Assembly (NCBI GenBank): GCA_012934845.2
Contig: WNNJ02001290.1
Span: 124,001 to 188,000, forward strand
DNA length: 64,000 nucleotides
Source of the DNA: Pomphorhynchus laevis
Lineage: Eukaryota > Acanthocephala > Palaeacanthocephala > Echinorhynchida > Pomphorhynchidae
Direction: 5' to 3'
In this document: positions 35,400 through 47,998 of the stretch, piece after piece
How the letters are laid out: each line of letters begins with the position of its first letter
Numbering within the stretch: position 1 is the stretch's first letter
Notes under the pieces: generated by a model
Databases searched by the model: none
What the model saw: the letters and a program-made list of their open reading frames with translations, nothing else
Told to the model about the DNA's origin: nothing
Program-made: the position numbers and the translations under genes

Positions 35400-36750
35400 A
35401 AGAGCATCGTGCATGTTTTGGAATTCTAATAGCGCAGAATTTATCGTGATATCCATGGACAGATGCTCTCTAGATCAGCGGTATTTTCCTTGCGCAGGGT
35501 TCTCTCCATTTAGTCTGTAAGAATGTCGGAGTAAGATAAAGTTCAGAATCTAATGAAGTCGTCTTTGGAAAGAACGTGTTCAGGTTAGTAGTGAATGATG
35601 CAGTGTGTTCAAGATTAAATGTTAAGCAGATGTATTTAGAGCAAGGTTCTAACGATGAATTATCGCTATAACCGATAAAGAACATTTTTATGAGACTCCA
35701 ACAACACGCTTCACGAATCTCTATTGACACTTGTCCAACTGCTGAAAATTGAAGAGACTTAAATCCGACCAGATAACTGGCAAAGCATATGAAACTATGG
35801 GGAGCATACTTCGAAAATACCGGAGGGCTCCTGAAAAAGATAAAGAACCTAAGTCTTTTGCATAAGAGGTTGCTACAACTAATTTCGAGGATTTACGATG
35901 TAGGTGATCAGTAAATGACCATTTCGACGAAAGTAATACTCCCAAATAATTGTAAATATTACAGAATTCTGAATCTACGTTCCCTATTCTCAGCGTGTCA
36001 CATCGACGCAAAGGTCCACCTAACCGAAATTTAAGGGCTTTCGATTTATTTACATTCACCGTCAACTGATTTGATGAACAATAAGATGACAGAGCATCTA
36101 ACGCACTTTGAGCGTATAAAAGATGTTTGGCTAATATTACTAGATCGTCGGCATAGAGGATACAAGAGACTTCATTCGATGCATGACAAAGATGCATAGG
36201 CAAATCCATAACAAAAGAGGAAAATAATAAAGGGCTGAGTGGATCTCTCTGTAAAACACCGCGATTAACAAAAAAGAAATCAGAGGTGTTGATACCATCA
36301 GATACTTTAAGGCGATTAGGATGAAGCACAGAATAAATAAGATACAAAAAGCGACCACTAACGGACACTCTGGTGGAAAGTTTATCAAGTAACAAAGAAC
36401 GATTCACTGTGTCAAATGCTCGCTCAAAGTCAACAAAAGTAGCATACAACGGTCTACGATTAGCGAAACAATTGGTGACTTCGTCACGGACATGCTTTAT
36501 TGCATCGGACTTTGACCTTTTCGGGCGAAATCCATACTGCCCCGTAAATAAGAGATGCTCGTGACACTTAATAAGGCGCATATACATTATATGAGTCAAT
36601 AACTTATAACTGTGATTCAATATCGCAATCCCCCTGCACGCAACCAATGAATCATAGTCAACTTTACCCTTATGCAGGATCTTAATTACACCGTCGCGTT
36701 TTTTTAGTAGAACATTTAAGAAAATTTTTGTTTTGGAATAAATTTGCAAG
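35400..36750 (-). mobile_element. LINE RT fragment, largely open
   Basis: A 342-codon frame (36749-35721, minus) followed by 35730-35470 in another frame. RT motifs in order are YGFRPKRSKSDAI, FVDFERAFD, VLQRDPLSPLLF (QRDP where QGxP is usual), LYADDLVIL and NYLGVLLSSKWSFTDH. No endonuclease is seen upstream, so the copy is 5' truncated. The frame after the RT shifts near 35725. It is the best copy of the family also found at 30535-31400. Confidence 0.75.
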
Positions 36751-37150
36751 TTTCATGCAAAGTGAATTCAACAATAATAGCTGCCTTGCTTAATGAAAAT
36801 CGTCTGTCAGTCGACTATAAGGCTCGTGGTCAGATTCCACTCACTCGTGTATTTATAGCTCATAGGTCCCAATGGAATGCTCGATTATCGCGTTATGACT
36901 ATACACATAGTCAATCATCGTTACATTTGCAGTCAGATTGGATGCAACCGAATGCGAATGGACGTTGTGTTCTATTCAGAGCTTGCATTCACGGGTATCA
37001 TGACAAAATTTGTAGAATTCCTTTGAAGTTAAAATCTAAATCGATCAGAAATTTTCTGCACATTCAGCGGAAAGTTGTAATTGCAAGACGATAAATTCGT
37101 TTTCATATATCGACAAACTTTTGTTGTCCTCTTGATTTGTTCTCATTTTG
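36751..37150 (+). other. Possible LINE 3'-end scrap
   Basis: A 116-codon frame (36744-37094) whose end, HGYHDKICRIPLK, resembles the 3' end HGYHDKFCAIRIPK decoded on the minus strand near 35450-35410. This suggests a third fragment of the same family, on the plus strand. The first 70 codons have no match. Confidence 0.35.
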
Positions 37151-37585
37151 TAATCATTAAATTTATTTTAGTATTTTTCACCATATTTGAAAAATGGCAG
37201 TGACTTAATAAAATTATGCTGGCATCTACGGATGACTACATCACCATTATTGTGAAAATAGATTGCCCTAACACACTCGTGACTTCACATGCATTTGCCG
37301 CTTCTGTGTTTCTTCGTGTAAGGACATCAATTATTTAAAGGAATACATTCATCTCTAAGAATTAACTCTATTGCAGCTGGAAAAACTATGATTTGATTTG
37401 AATTTCTGCTTTGTCCAGTGGCAAAAGAGGCTTTATAATAAATTCTCTCAGATTATTATTCTTACAAGGCTTGGCCATGAGGCTATTTTGCCTGATCACA
37501 ATTTGAAAAATAAAAATAAAAAACAAAAAGGGATCAACAAGCAAAAACAAATCATTTCAAATATGTCCACAAATCGTTTCTTATT
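37151..37585. other. AT-rich spacer
   Basis: No gene seen. The right end adjoins the 3' end of the interrupted CR1-like LINE. Confidence 0.45.
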
Positions 37586-38195
37586 TTATCGAGCATCCTT
37601 GTCTTTAATAATTTTTTGAACAAATGCGAACTCATGACGGAGAAATTTCGTTCCTATCAAGTTAAGAAACAAAAATCGTGATAATATCGTTTTTATTCTT
37701 AGCAAATTTAATCGAGATACGTAATCCAATATCGCATTCGAACATAGACGAGAACCACGCCTTAGGACTGACTCTATATATGTCCTTTCTTGTTTAGTGA
37801 TCAGGAAAGAAGCCTGAATTGCATACTCTAAATTCGGGCGAACCAACGTGTTTAGCAAATTTTTAAAGACATTAGTGGAAATCATAAGGAATGAGTTTTT
37901 TTACAATATATAGTGCACGAGTAGCGCTTTTTATTGCTCTTTCACTATTATGTTTTGTTTCTAATGAGACATGCACGATAATTCCTAAATCCCTATGATT
38001 TGATACTTCGGTGAGAAGAACATCGCCGATATGATATGTAAAATTACTGGATTTTTTACCCATCCTCATAAGTACACACTTATCAACATTAAGATGTTTT
38101 CAGTAGAGCGGCGTCAATCATGCAATCGATCCAAGTCTGCCTGTAAATATTTAAGTCCGCCTTGTAACTTTCAATACCCCTTTATTTCTCAAGCT
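37586..38195 (-). pseudogene. Interrupted CR1-like LINE, 3' third
   Basis: Minus-strand reading KLQGGLKYLQADLDRLHD (38190-38120), NHRDLGIIV (about 37990) and VRPNLEYAIQASF (about 37810) is the part of a CR1-type RT that follows the catalytic box. It continues the frame that stops at 41530 (see the piece 41515-42014) once the plus-strand insertion is removed. Confidence 0.65.
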
Positions 38196-41100
38196 TCGTT
38201 TTCTTGACAATTATCGTCGTGTTTACTGTTCTTTGCGTTCCCGTAATTCCCTTCTTTTACGTATCCTCAACTACTCTACCTCTTTTGGCTTCCACTCCTT
38301 CCTTATGGCTGCTCCTCTTTCGTGTAATCATCTGCCCATTCATATACGCCAATCAACCTTCCGCGATTCAGCCTTGGAATCCGTCTAACTGTTCCATCGA
38401 TACTCTCCGCCGCACAGATTCGTGCATCCAACACTTAAACATCAATCCCATTTCAACACCAACAGCGACACCTCACCACTGCCATTACTCTAAAAATAAC
38501 ATTTCCGTTATGTACTCTAACTGTTTAAGCATGTACAACAAATTTGACGAAATATTGTGTCTCGTTAATTCAATGAACCCAAACATCATAGCATTGAGCG
38601 AAACCTGGCATAACAACGATATATCTGATAATGAAATCTCAATATCAGACTACTTTGTTATACGATCGGATCGAACCGCATCAAAAGGAGGTGGAGTTTT
38701 ATTATACGTCAAGCAACCGTTAACCATCATCGAGCACAGCATTGTATCAGATGATTCATACAACGAATATCTGTGGGCAACAGTATCTTCTCCTGATAGA
38801 CAGAAACTAAAAATCGGTTTATTTTACCGCTCTCCGCGCTCCGCAACTGATAAGATTGGCATATCTTTACGACATTACCTAACAAGCTTATCACCGATCA
38901 TTATCCTAGGAGACTTCAATATGCCTTATGTCAATTGGGACCATATACTTCAACACATGGCTGTGATGTTGAATCATCCAATCTCCTTAATACGTTCAAC
39001 GATCTCAATCTAACCCAGCATATTCACGAACCCACTAGAAGGATTAATCAATCATCTGCCATTTTAGACCTCTGCTTATCACGAGGGGAACCCACAATTG
39101 ATGGAATCTCTCAGCCCCCTATTGGCCACAGTGATCATTGTGTCATTAGGCTGGCGCTTTCTGTAAGTCTCTTTAAAACAACCCCCTAGGCAAAACCCAA
39201 ATTGAATCCCTTCAAAGCGAATTTCGCAAGTATGACGCAAGCTATTCGAAACATTCAATGGACTAATCCATATGTAAATGGCATAGATCAGTGCTGGGAA
39301 AATTTCAAATCTACCTTGATCAATGCTCTTAATTACTTCTCCCCTTTAAAACTTCAGCGCACATCCCACAAAACTCCCATTTGGTTTGACTCGCAGATTA
39401 AACAAATGATTAAGACAAGAGACAAAATTTACAAAAAATTCAAAGAAGGGAAATGTTCTTAGACCGATTACAAGGAATTACGAAATCAAGTAACGGCACT
39501 CAAACGTCAGAAATGCAGGTGCTTCGTTTCCAATCTTTGTCGATCATCAAAAAGATATCCCAGTAAATTGTTCAAACATATCAGCTCATTTAAATCAACT
39601 ACCCCTGAGATCAACTCTATATTTATGGAAACCGGTGAGCTCACATTTGATGACAAAGCAATTGCCAATATTTTCCTGGATCAATTCAAGCTAGAGAGTC
39701 CTACCTGTCAGTATTGCCCTCGAGTCTCCACAGCTCAATATCCGTGTTACAAATTTACTCCATTTGATAAATTTGAGGTACTTAACGAACTTCTAAAGCT
39801 ACCACGATCAATTGCGGCAGGACCAGACAATATTCCTCCAATTCTTCTTCGGGAACTTGCACCGGTAATATATTAACCTTTACACACCATATTCGATTTC
39901 TCCTTGTCAACAGGCTGTATACCATCAGATTGGAAATGTTCTATAATCCGACCTCTCTACAAAAAAGGCGACCGTAATCTAGCAAGCGACTATCGACCAA
40001 TAAGCCTTACCTGCATTGCTTGTAAAGTGCTAGAGAAACTGCTTTTTAAACGAATCATCGGACACCTAGAAGAGAACAAAGTACTCTGCGACAACCAGCA
40101 TGGTTTCCGCTCAGGAAGATCTACTGTCACAAACCTCGTACTTGCGAGAAGTGATTGGACCAGATATGCCGATGCTGGAGTTAGTGTTGATGTTTTGTTT
40201 TTCGACCTCAGCAAAGCATTTGATCGGATATACTATGATGTCCTCCTTATTACGCTGGAACAGTACGGCATCAGAGGAACCCTCCTAAATTGGATTAACT
40301 CCTTCCTTAGAAATCTTAAGAATACTGTATTGGCCAATAAACAAATGTCAAAGACAAGAACTCCTGGACTCGGTGTTTCTCAGGGATCGGTACTCAGTCC
40401 ATTGCTCTTCATTATTTACATCAACGAGCTTACTACAGCTATTTCGAGTCCATGTGGAATATATGCCGACGACTTGAAAATATGGCGACCAATAATCGAT
40501 AGCCAAGATCCAATGATACTCCAGAGAGGCATTGATAATATTAAGGTATGGTGTAATCAACGGGGACTAGTATTAAACCCCGATAAGAAAACATATGCGC
40601 ATCGGACATCTACACAGCAATTCGTCATATACCATTGACGGAAGAGAAATTGAAACAGTTCCCCAATTTCAAGACCTTGGAGTGATCGTAAATAGAAGCT
40701 TATCGACCATCCCACATACCAGTCACACAGTTGCTAAATGTCGTCGAATTTTAGGACATTAGAAGGACCATTGGCCAGCTTGACGCATCCAGTTTTAAGT
40801 TAATTTACAATGCTTATGTCTTATCTTTATAAAGATACGCTTCACCTGCCTGCCACCCTCAAACTACGACAGAGATGAACCTTTACGAATCCATATTACG
40901 CAAGGCCACACATCTTGTACCCAGCCAACGCAAGCTCTCATTCATTTTTCGACTCCACGCACTTGGTGTGACCACAGTGAAGAAATCTTTAAAGTCATCT
41001 GATTTAATGTTTGTGTGGACAACGCTCAATGTTCAAAAAGGGCAGAGGGAACATGTTTGTCGTAAACTGTTCGAGCTTCGAAATTCAAACAGATTGAGGG

Positions 41101-41514
41101 GACATCACCTCACGTTAAAAACCCACATTCGTCCACGAAGAAGATTTAATACAATTGTCAACCGAACGTGGAAAAGCTGGAATAAGCTACCAAGTCAAGT
41201 GGTTTTGGCCTCCAGTATTTTGTCCTTCAAGAGAAGTCTGAAAATTTACTAACTTAGAACATTCTGATTTTCATTGATATTTGTTTTTTACCCTGTACCC
41301 AGCATGTACGAGCTCTACACTCTTTTGCTGCTGTTGTATTTATTTTTTTGCTGCTGTTGTATTTATTTTTTTTGCTGCTGTTGTATTTAATAATAACCTC
41401 TCTGCCGTCCTTTAAACTCCAAATTCGATCACAGCAATTTAACAAATTTATCTGTTTGATTTTTGCTGTTTTTTAATTAGTGGACTTGTAAGCGTACAGT
41501 TGGCACTCATTTGC
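38196..41514 (+). mobile_element. CR1-like LINE inserted in another LINE
   Basis: One ORF2 is readable over 38500-41252 in six pieces. The endonuclease has VMYSNCLSMYNK, NPNIIALSETW, GGGVLLYVK, GDFN (38909) and the GHSDHCVIRL end (39127). The linker has PIWFDSQIKQMIKTRDK. The RT has RPLYKKGD, DYRPISL, HGFRSGRSTVTNL, FFDLSKAFD, GVSQGSVLSPLLF and the YADD catalytic box (about 40460). The C-terminus has RKATHLVPS and NRTWKSWNKLPSQV. Two stops and several frameshifts inactivate it. The 3' UTR (41253-41514) carries three ~23-bp repeats. Its orientation is opposite to the host element. Confidence 0.8.
41323..41392 (+). repeat. Short 3'-UTR tandem repeat
   Basis: Three consecutive copies of a ~23-bp unit, TTTGCTGCTGTTGTATTTAT plus extra T, lie in the 3' UTR of the plus-strand CR1-like element. 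Short repeats near the 3' end are common in CR1-type elements. Confidence 0.7.
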
Positions 41515-42014
41515 CACTTTAAATAAATTATTGTTGTTACAGTCATATATCTCGTATAGCAATCCAAATTTCAAGATCATCAGCGAATGCAGTGATTGTT
41601 CTCAATACGTAAAAGTAAATCGTTAAAAACGTGATGAATAATAGGGGCCTGGTGTAGAACTCTAAGGGGCAGCACCAATCGACATACTTCTTTTTTGCAG
41701 ATAAAGATTCACCAAATCTTACCTTAGACGTACGCAATGAAATAAAATTTTCAATCCAACAGCAGATCCCACGAGGGACGCGGTATTGTATTAAGAGTAA
41801 CACAAAACTTTTACGTGGAACACGATAAAAGGCTTTCTAAAAATCTAGAGATACTATGTCGAGAGAATGTACCGATCTTAGTGCTTCCATCTAACTCTCG
41901 CTGTAAACAAGTTAATTAGACATGAACGGCCTTATCTGAATTTGTGTTACGAATATGCAAGAATGCGTTTAAAGTTAAGATGCTAAAGTAGACTTTTGCA
42001 ATAATTCGTTCTAG
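41515..42014 (-). pseudogene. Interrupted CR1-like LINE, middle RT piece
   Basis: On the minus strand KVLERIIAKVYFS (42015-41975) starts where the piece ending near 46178 stops. Then come SLDIVSLDF and KAFYRVP (about 41860-41830), VPRGICCWIENFIS (41780) and the catalytic box FADDLEIWIAI (41570-41540). It ends at EIYDCN near 41535, where the plus-strand CR1-like element begins. Confidence 0.65.
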
Positions 42015-45000
42015 TACTTTAAAAAAAGATTTATTTTAACGTGACAAATGCGTGCCAGCCCACGCTTACATGACCACAATAAACAAAAATTTAAATCATG
42101 TGTCGAGAAGGTGTGAACGGAGGAGGTATTTGAATGTAATAAAGGAGGGAGCACGGCGGACGTCGAGAGGGAGTTGATTCCAGGCGAGTGGGGCGGCGAC
42201 CAGGAAGGATCGGATACCATAGTTGTTGGAGTAATTAGGAACGTGGAGTAAGAGGGTATGACGGGAACGCAGCGATAGCGAGGTGGAGCGAGTGTCGTCT
42301 AAGAAAGGAAGGTTGATGAACGATGGGGACGGACAGCGATGAGACGAAAAGTAACGAGAAGAAGGCGGAGTTTGATGCGGATATGGATGGTGGGCCAGGA
42401 GAGTTGGACAAAATATGTGGATGTGCGATCGAAGCGACGGAGACGAAAGAGCACTTGAACGGCGGAGTTGATTATTCGTTGTAGGGGTATGATTATGGAT
42501 TTTGGAGAATTCGCGAAAAGGCTTAGGCGGTAGTCGATTTTAGGGAAGAGAAGCGATAAAAGAAGAGACATACAAGAACGGAAGTCGATAAGGAGGCGGA
42601 TACGGCGGATGTCACGGAGAATTAAGTTAGACGAGTGGACCTTGTTACAGACGAAGGGTTTAAGAGAAAGGTGATCATTGAAATGGAAGTCTAGGAAAGT
42701 GAGATTGTGTACTATTGGGATGATAGAGGAGGCAAAATATACAGTGTGAGGAGATATGCTTGGTTTACGGGGGAGGATCCACATCATTTTGGACTTGTCA
42801 AGTTTTAGAACGAGATGGAGATTGAAGAGGCGTTTGTATATAGAAGAAAGACAGTTCGAGGCAGAAATGCCGATATCGTGTATGCGATGTGCAGGTGCAT
42901 GAGCATAGATAAGAATGTCATCGGCGTATTGCATTACCTTAAATGAGTTAGGTTTGATAAACGGAGAGAGATCGCCAATCATGAAATAGAAAGCAGGGGA
43001 CCTAGGACTGAACCTTGTGGGACCCCGCAAAAATATAGGGATGGGAGGGGAGGATGATGAATTAGAACATACTCGAAAGAAACGGTCGGATAGATATGAG
43101 GCAAATCATGCTACGGAGGAGGTAGAAAAGTCGTAATCACAACGAATGCGAGAAAGGAGGACGGAGTGATCGGTAATGTCGAAGGCAGATGAGAGGTCGA
43201 GGGAGATTGAACACTATATAGAGCCTTGTCTCGAGAAATGAGTAGGTCGTTGTAGACTCTCATGCATGCGATTTCTGTGGAGTGATTAGAGCGAAAAGCG
43301 GATTGGAAAGGAGGGTACCGATTGGATGAGGAGAGATAAGCTCTGATCTGTATTAAGATGAGGGGTTCTAAGAGCTTAGGAAGAGTAGGGATTAGTGAAA
43401 TGGGCAATAGCTAGAAGGAATTTACGGGTCGAGCGATTGTTTCTTAAGGAGGGGACGAACGATTTCAGATTTCCAGTGTGAAGGGAATATACGACTGCGG
43501 ATGGACGAGTTAAACAAGGTTGTGAGAAAAGAGGATATCGATGAGCATATGAATTTAAGTATGTGAGTAGGCAGGGGATCGGCAGGTGAGGTTTTGTTGG
43601 GCAAGGACATGAGGACAGATGATACTTCGGTAGGTGAGACAGGGAGACAATGAAAGAGTTCCGGGAGGATGATGCTAGGCGGGGCAGAGTGGGATAGGAT
43701 GGAGACAGGGGTGTGAGAGAGCAACGTGGATACTTTGGTCCGGAGAAATGACGAATAATCATGGGGATTTATGTTGCAAGACGATGAGGAGCGAGCTAGG
43801 ATTGAGTTAAAAGTATTGACGATGTTGGTGAGGCTTGAAGGGCAAGTGAAGATCGAGAGTGGATGTGAGTTCAGAGTCGAAAAGCAAGGCGAGATCGTGA
43901 TGAAAGGAATATGTTATGTTGGGATAGGATAAAGACGATTTGAGTAAGGCAGAGTAGAGAAGGGGAGGTCAAGATTTCTCCAAGAGAGACGTAGGATTGT
44001 ACGTGTGGGAGGAGGGGTGTGGTTGTGAGTGAGATCAAGGGTAACGAGAAAGTGATCGGATAGAGCAGGATCGAAAATGGACAGTGAGGTGTAGGCAGCA
44101 AAATGATAGAGGACAGCGATGATGTCGAGTGCCCCACCAAGGATATGTGTGGGGGCAGTAGAGGTGGGTTTGTAGTTATAGTTGGATAGAATGTTGATGA
44201 ACTGGAAGGAGTCGGTGGAAGTGGGGCGGTCGAGGCGGATGTTGAAGTCGCCAAGTACGATTGAAAAAATGGAGAACAAAGAACAGTTAGGCAAAAGGTC
44301 AGCGAGTTTGTTAAAAAATAAGGTGTAAGAGCATATGAACCAGGACGGTATACAATGGCGAGATCTAGAGTGATCGGGTTAGAAGAACGACAAGTGAGCT
44401 GTTCAAAAGAGCAAGTACTGAAAGGGGAAGTGATTTTGCGAATAGACGCGGGGTGACGGGCGAATGCGACAATGACCCCATGATTTGAAAATTTAGAAGG
44501 GGATAAGCTGAGGGAATGAGTAGATTTGACTAGTGATTAACCGGCGGATGGAGATGTCGTCAGAATCCGAGTGCCAGGATTCGGTGAGACAGAAGAGATC
44601 GGTGGATTGCTTGGTGAATAGGTTGAGGATGAGATCGGATTTATTGAGAATATATCTAGTTTTGAGGAGGACGAGGCGGACTCCGTGTGTGGTGGTGATA
44701 GGTGCTAATGGAGAAGACACATAGGGGAGATGGAGCGCCATCGAATTTTTGGGCGGGTGTGGACAACTTGAAAATTACCGTCGATGCTTCGGATGGAGAA
44801 AGATGTTTCGCCGTTTTCCTCGCGACGGCGTTTTTCGATGCGGGCAGATGAAAGTTAAGCAATTTCGGAGGGGGTGCAATCGGGGAAAATGCGAGTGGTT
44901 GAAGAGGACATGAGTTTGAATTGTTGGGAGAGGACAGAAGACGCGTGAGAGAAATGCTTGAAAAAAATTTTAAGGAAGGGGCTTGGAAGGATTAGATTGA

Positions 45001-45153
45001 GAAGATTTGTTTGGGCGGATGAATGCGATAAGTGAAATGTTTTTGAAAAAGGATGGGTTATCCACAGATACAAGAGACGAGATGATGGATCTGAATGCGG
45101 AAACATCGTGGTCGAGACGTGCTTGTGGAGATAAAGTGGTGGAAGGAGTGATA

Positions 45154-45717
45154 TTAGTGACGATGACTCGACGATCGCGAGAATGAAAGCGTTTCAGTAA
45201 AGGAGGACGAGTAACGTGAGTTGGTAAGATCACGATAGGAGAGCTGGGAGTGGGAGTAGGTTGGACATCGGAAGACAAATATGATTTGGATAATATAGAG
45301 AGAATGGTGAGCGATATGAGGAAATGTTATAAGTGGAAGGATTGTGGAGGTTGGTGGATGTGATTTTGATTTAGGGATGTAGGTTATTGAGAAACGAGAC
45401 AGAAGGGAAGAGACGGAGGTGGCGGGAAGTGATGACATGGGATTATAAGTGAATGTGCTGACATGATCAGTGGGTTGACAAAGGACATCATAAACGACTG
45501 GGGTGGTTTGAGTGCACACGTTGGAGGTTGATATGTTCTTATGGGAGAGGTCACTTATGAGTTTGGTGGCACAAAAGCCACATAGGAAGTCTTCTTTAGA
45601 TTTACTGTTGTCACATGCGATTGTAGTCCAGACGCTGCATTCGTGTGTCGAGCAATGTACTTTTAGTTGAGCACAGTTGGTGTCGGTCGTAGTTGTCTTC
45701 TTACGTCCTCCCGTCAA
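45154..45717 (-). pseudogene. LINE ORF1, PHD-finger-like
   Basis: 187-codon frame with start codon at 45715-45717 (minus). Residues about 14-56 carry the zinc-binding pattern (Cys, Cys, His, Cys, Cys, Cys-x2-Cys). The rest is Ser/Thr/Pro-rich with no domain, and the ORF probably runs on by frameshift into 45278-44970. Fingers like this occur in ORF1 of several LINE families; a role in RNA or protein binding is inferred only. Confidence 0.6.
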
Positions 45718-45781
45718 CGTCCTTGCGTGTGTTTAAACTTAAATTTGCTACTAATTGAAATGATAGGTTTTTCAGCGAGCG

Positions 45782-46147
45782 GAACTGGATTGATCTTGAA
45801 CTGGATTGATCTGGAACTGGATTGATCTGGAACTGGATTGATCTGGAACTGGATTGATCTGGAACTGGATTGATCTGGAACTGGATTGATCTGGAACTGG
45901 ATTGATCTGGAACTGGATTGATCTGGAACTGGATTGATCTGGAACTGGATTGATCTGGAACTGGATTGATCTGGAACTGGATTGATCTGGAACTGGATTG
46001 ATCTGGAACTGGATTGATCTGGAACTGGATTGATCTGGAACTGGATTGATCTGGATCTGGATTGATCTGGAACTGGATTGATCCGGAACTAGATTGATCT
46101 GGAACTGGATTGATCTGGAACTGGATTGATCTGGAACTGGATTGATT
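45782..46147 (-). repeat. 16-bp minisatellite at LINE 5' end
   Basis: About 23 head-to-tail copies of CTGGATTGATCTGGAA (plus strand), almost identical, with a few single-base variants near 46050-46095. Because 16 is not a multiple of 3, all frames pass through, and the minus strand shows a 16-residue periodic frame. It lies between the 5' end of the minus-strand LINE and its ORF1, the place where LINE promoters sit, so it may act as a repeated 5' UTR. Confidence 0.85.
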
Positions 46148-46177
46148 GTAAGAATTTATAATAACCAAGACTATCTT

Positions 46178-47664
46178 TAGAAAGAACACTTGTCGAACTG
46201 ATAGGGCGAAAATCTACACAAGAAGTCGCTGGCTGTTTTTTAGGGATTGGCACAACAATAGAAGACTTCCATATTGCAGGAATCCACGAATTGATCAGGC
46301 TAAATTAAAATATATGAGCTAAAACACTACTTACGTCAGATCCAACCGCATTAATTAGGTAAGGTGACTATCCTCTAGGTCAAGAGAGCCAAATCGGTCA
46401 AGCTTTGTGATAAGTGCAATATTTAAGATGCACTGATTGGCTTAACGAGATTCTGAGTAATATTGTGAATGGAATACCATTTTAAAGAGTAAATAGACGA
46501 AACAATAGTCGATGGAGAATGGAAGCTGTCCGCTAGGCATTCACCAATTTCTGACTCAGTAGAATAAACATATTCACCAGAAGTAATGAATGCAATATTA
46601 GAGGAAAATATCCTTGATCCTTTCAAATATGACCAAAAACGTTTTGGTTAATTCCCGATGCAATTAATTCCCAATACATAAGTGAATGCTATTCGCTTAT
46701 GTATTTTCATTCTATTGCAGAGGTTGTGCACATATCGATACTTATCTAAGTTTTCAGAATGGGTTCGAGTAATAGCCTACGGGACATTGCGCAGTTATGA
46801 CACTGCACGAAGTTCATGATCAAACCAATGAGGGCGAGTGGAATAATTTAAAGTTCTCCGTTTCAGAGCCAACTTATATGGCGAATTTAAGAAAAGGTTA
46901 TAAAGAATGGGTAACATATCTGAAACAGTAGACCTATAACTATTATAAAAAATGTAGAAAGCAACTAAGAGATGTTGGGTATCTACCCTATAACAATTTC
47001 GCTTCGAATAACCCAATTTTGACCTACGAACGATCTTGGACACTAATTTAATGGAGAGAACACAGTGATCACTGTTACCTAGAGGAGGATAATACGCAAT
47101 ACTGTCGATATCTGCAATACATCTTGTGAAGCCTAGATCTAGAGTAGCACCGTTGACATGAGTTGGTTCTCTACAATGTTGCACTAAAAGTAGGCCAGCA
47201 AGAAATAAATCACGAAATTGTTTTGATACGCCTAAGCAGGCTTGATACCCATTCATATTCCAATCTACATTCGGAGGGTTGAAGTCACCTAAAGGGACAA
47301 ATTGTTGGGATGAACAAAAATTAGATAAATAATCCTCAAGCCGATCTGATATCAAAGTGAAATATGGAGATACATAAACAACATAAACATTTAATTTCAA
47401 CAATTGATGATTACCAGTAAAAGACAGACACTCATATGACCACTCAGAATCACAAAGATATGATATATTTAATGTTGAGAGATCGTGTCGAACGAATGCT
47501 ACAACTCCTCCACCTCGCATACATTGTTGTATATTACAACAATGTAATATATACATTGTAGATATACATTGTTGTATATTACATATACAACAATGTATTA
47601 ATATAAAACAATGTATGTCCACACAACTGGAGCAGCCAGCCAAGTAGATGTAGCTTTGAATCAA
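46178..47664 (-). pseudogene. Interrupted CR1-like LINE, endonuclease and RT start
   Basis: A 289-codon frame (47664-46795) carries GGGVVAFVRHDLS, the GDFN motif as LGDFNPPNVDW, LDLGFT and GNSDHCVLSI of an apurinic-type endonuclease, then RPHWFDHELRAVS. Downstream pieces read SRIFSSNIAF, SESEIGECLADSFHS and WIPAIWKSSIVVPIPKKQ with DFRPISSTSVLSK, RT motifs 1-2, ending at 46178. The frame resumes at 42015. The first ~40 codons are made of AT-rich flanking sequence and are not element protein. Confidence 0.75.
47520..47609. repeat. Short palindromic AT repeats
   Basis: Several copies of ACATTGTTGTATATTACA and its inverse lie in 90 bp before SINE copy 1. The motif ATACAACAATGTAT recurs at 47999-48012 before copy 2, so it may mark insertion-site sequence duplicated around the SINEs. 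Confidence 0.5.
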
Positions 47665-47905
47665 GATACAGACGTCCTAAGTTCTAATTCGATCAGCACC
47701 AGTGTACGGAGTAAGCAGATAATAAGGGTCGAAACGTGTAATGTAGGTCCTGGTCAGCAGCTGATGAGACCAACCCAGACTGATTAGTAGCGTCTTGCTG
47801 TATCAAGAATAGGAACAATACCTGTGAGGATAATATTGTGCCACAACCAGAAGAATTTCAGCTCACAGATGCATTCAAGTTAAATTAAAAACATTCATTT
47901 CAAGT
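47610..47905 (+). mobile_element. tRNA-headed SINE, copy 1
   Basis: The 5' part resembles a tRNA promoter: A-box-like AGCCAAGTAGATG (47638-47650) and B-box-like GTTCTAATTC (47681-47690), at tRNA-like spacing. A body follows with a compact core, GGTCGAAACG to ACCCAGAC (47727-47780), and an AATTAAA-type end (47892-47900). RNA polymerase III transcription is inferred from the boxes. The same body recurs at 47999. Confidence 0.7.
47727..47780 (+). ncRNA. GAAAC/CTGATGA core, copy S1
   Basis: GGTC-GAAAC (47727-47735), then 25 nt, then CTGATGA-GACC (47761-47771). GGTC pairs with GACC. A second helix, GTCCTGGT/ACCCAGAC (47747-47754 / 47773-47780), has two central mismatches. Box order and the 5'-3' pairing resemble a type II hammerhead. 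Confidence 0.5.
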
Positions 47906-47998
47906 GGCAGCATGAAAAACAGTGATCCGGCTAGCGGATCACACAACTAGGTAGGTTTCTAATAGATCGTTACAATACGATCCCCTACTGGAAGTAAT
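47906..47998. other. Spacer between SINE copies
   Basis: Contains an 8-bp hairpin GTGATCCG/CGGATCAC near 47920-47942. Otherwise unremarkable. Confidence 0.5.

Larger units (their letters stand above)
42015..46177 (-). mobile_element. LINE with PHD-like ORF1, inserted in CR1-like LINE
   Basis: Minus strand. The 5' end carries a 16-bp minisatellite. ORF1 (45717 to about 44970) begins with a cysteine/histidine-rich finger (CAQLKVHCSTHECSVW, then CGFCATKL), PHD-like, as in some CR1/L2 ORF1 proteins. ORF2 pieces show LFCLTESWHSDSDD (about 44610), VLGDFNIRLDRP (about 44250), SDHFLVTLDL (about 44055), SHWKSEIVRPLLKK (about 43460) and YADDILIYAHAP (about 42930). ORF2 is split by frameshifts. The 3' end is A/T-rich (42015-42035). 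C/T skew and higher GC set it apart from its surroundings. Confidence 0.75.

Noticed and set aside
45701-46189. A 162-codon frame with a perfect 16-residue repeat
   Set aside because: It is the translation of the 16-bp minisatellite, where all frames stay open, so length is no evidence of coding.
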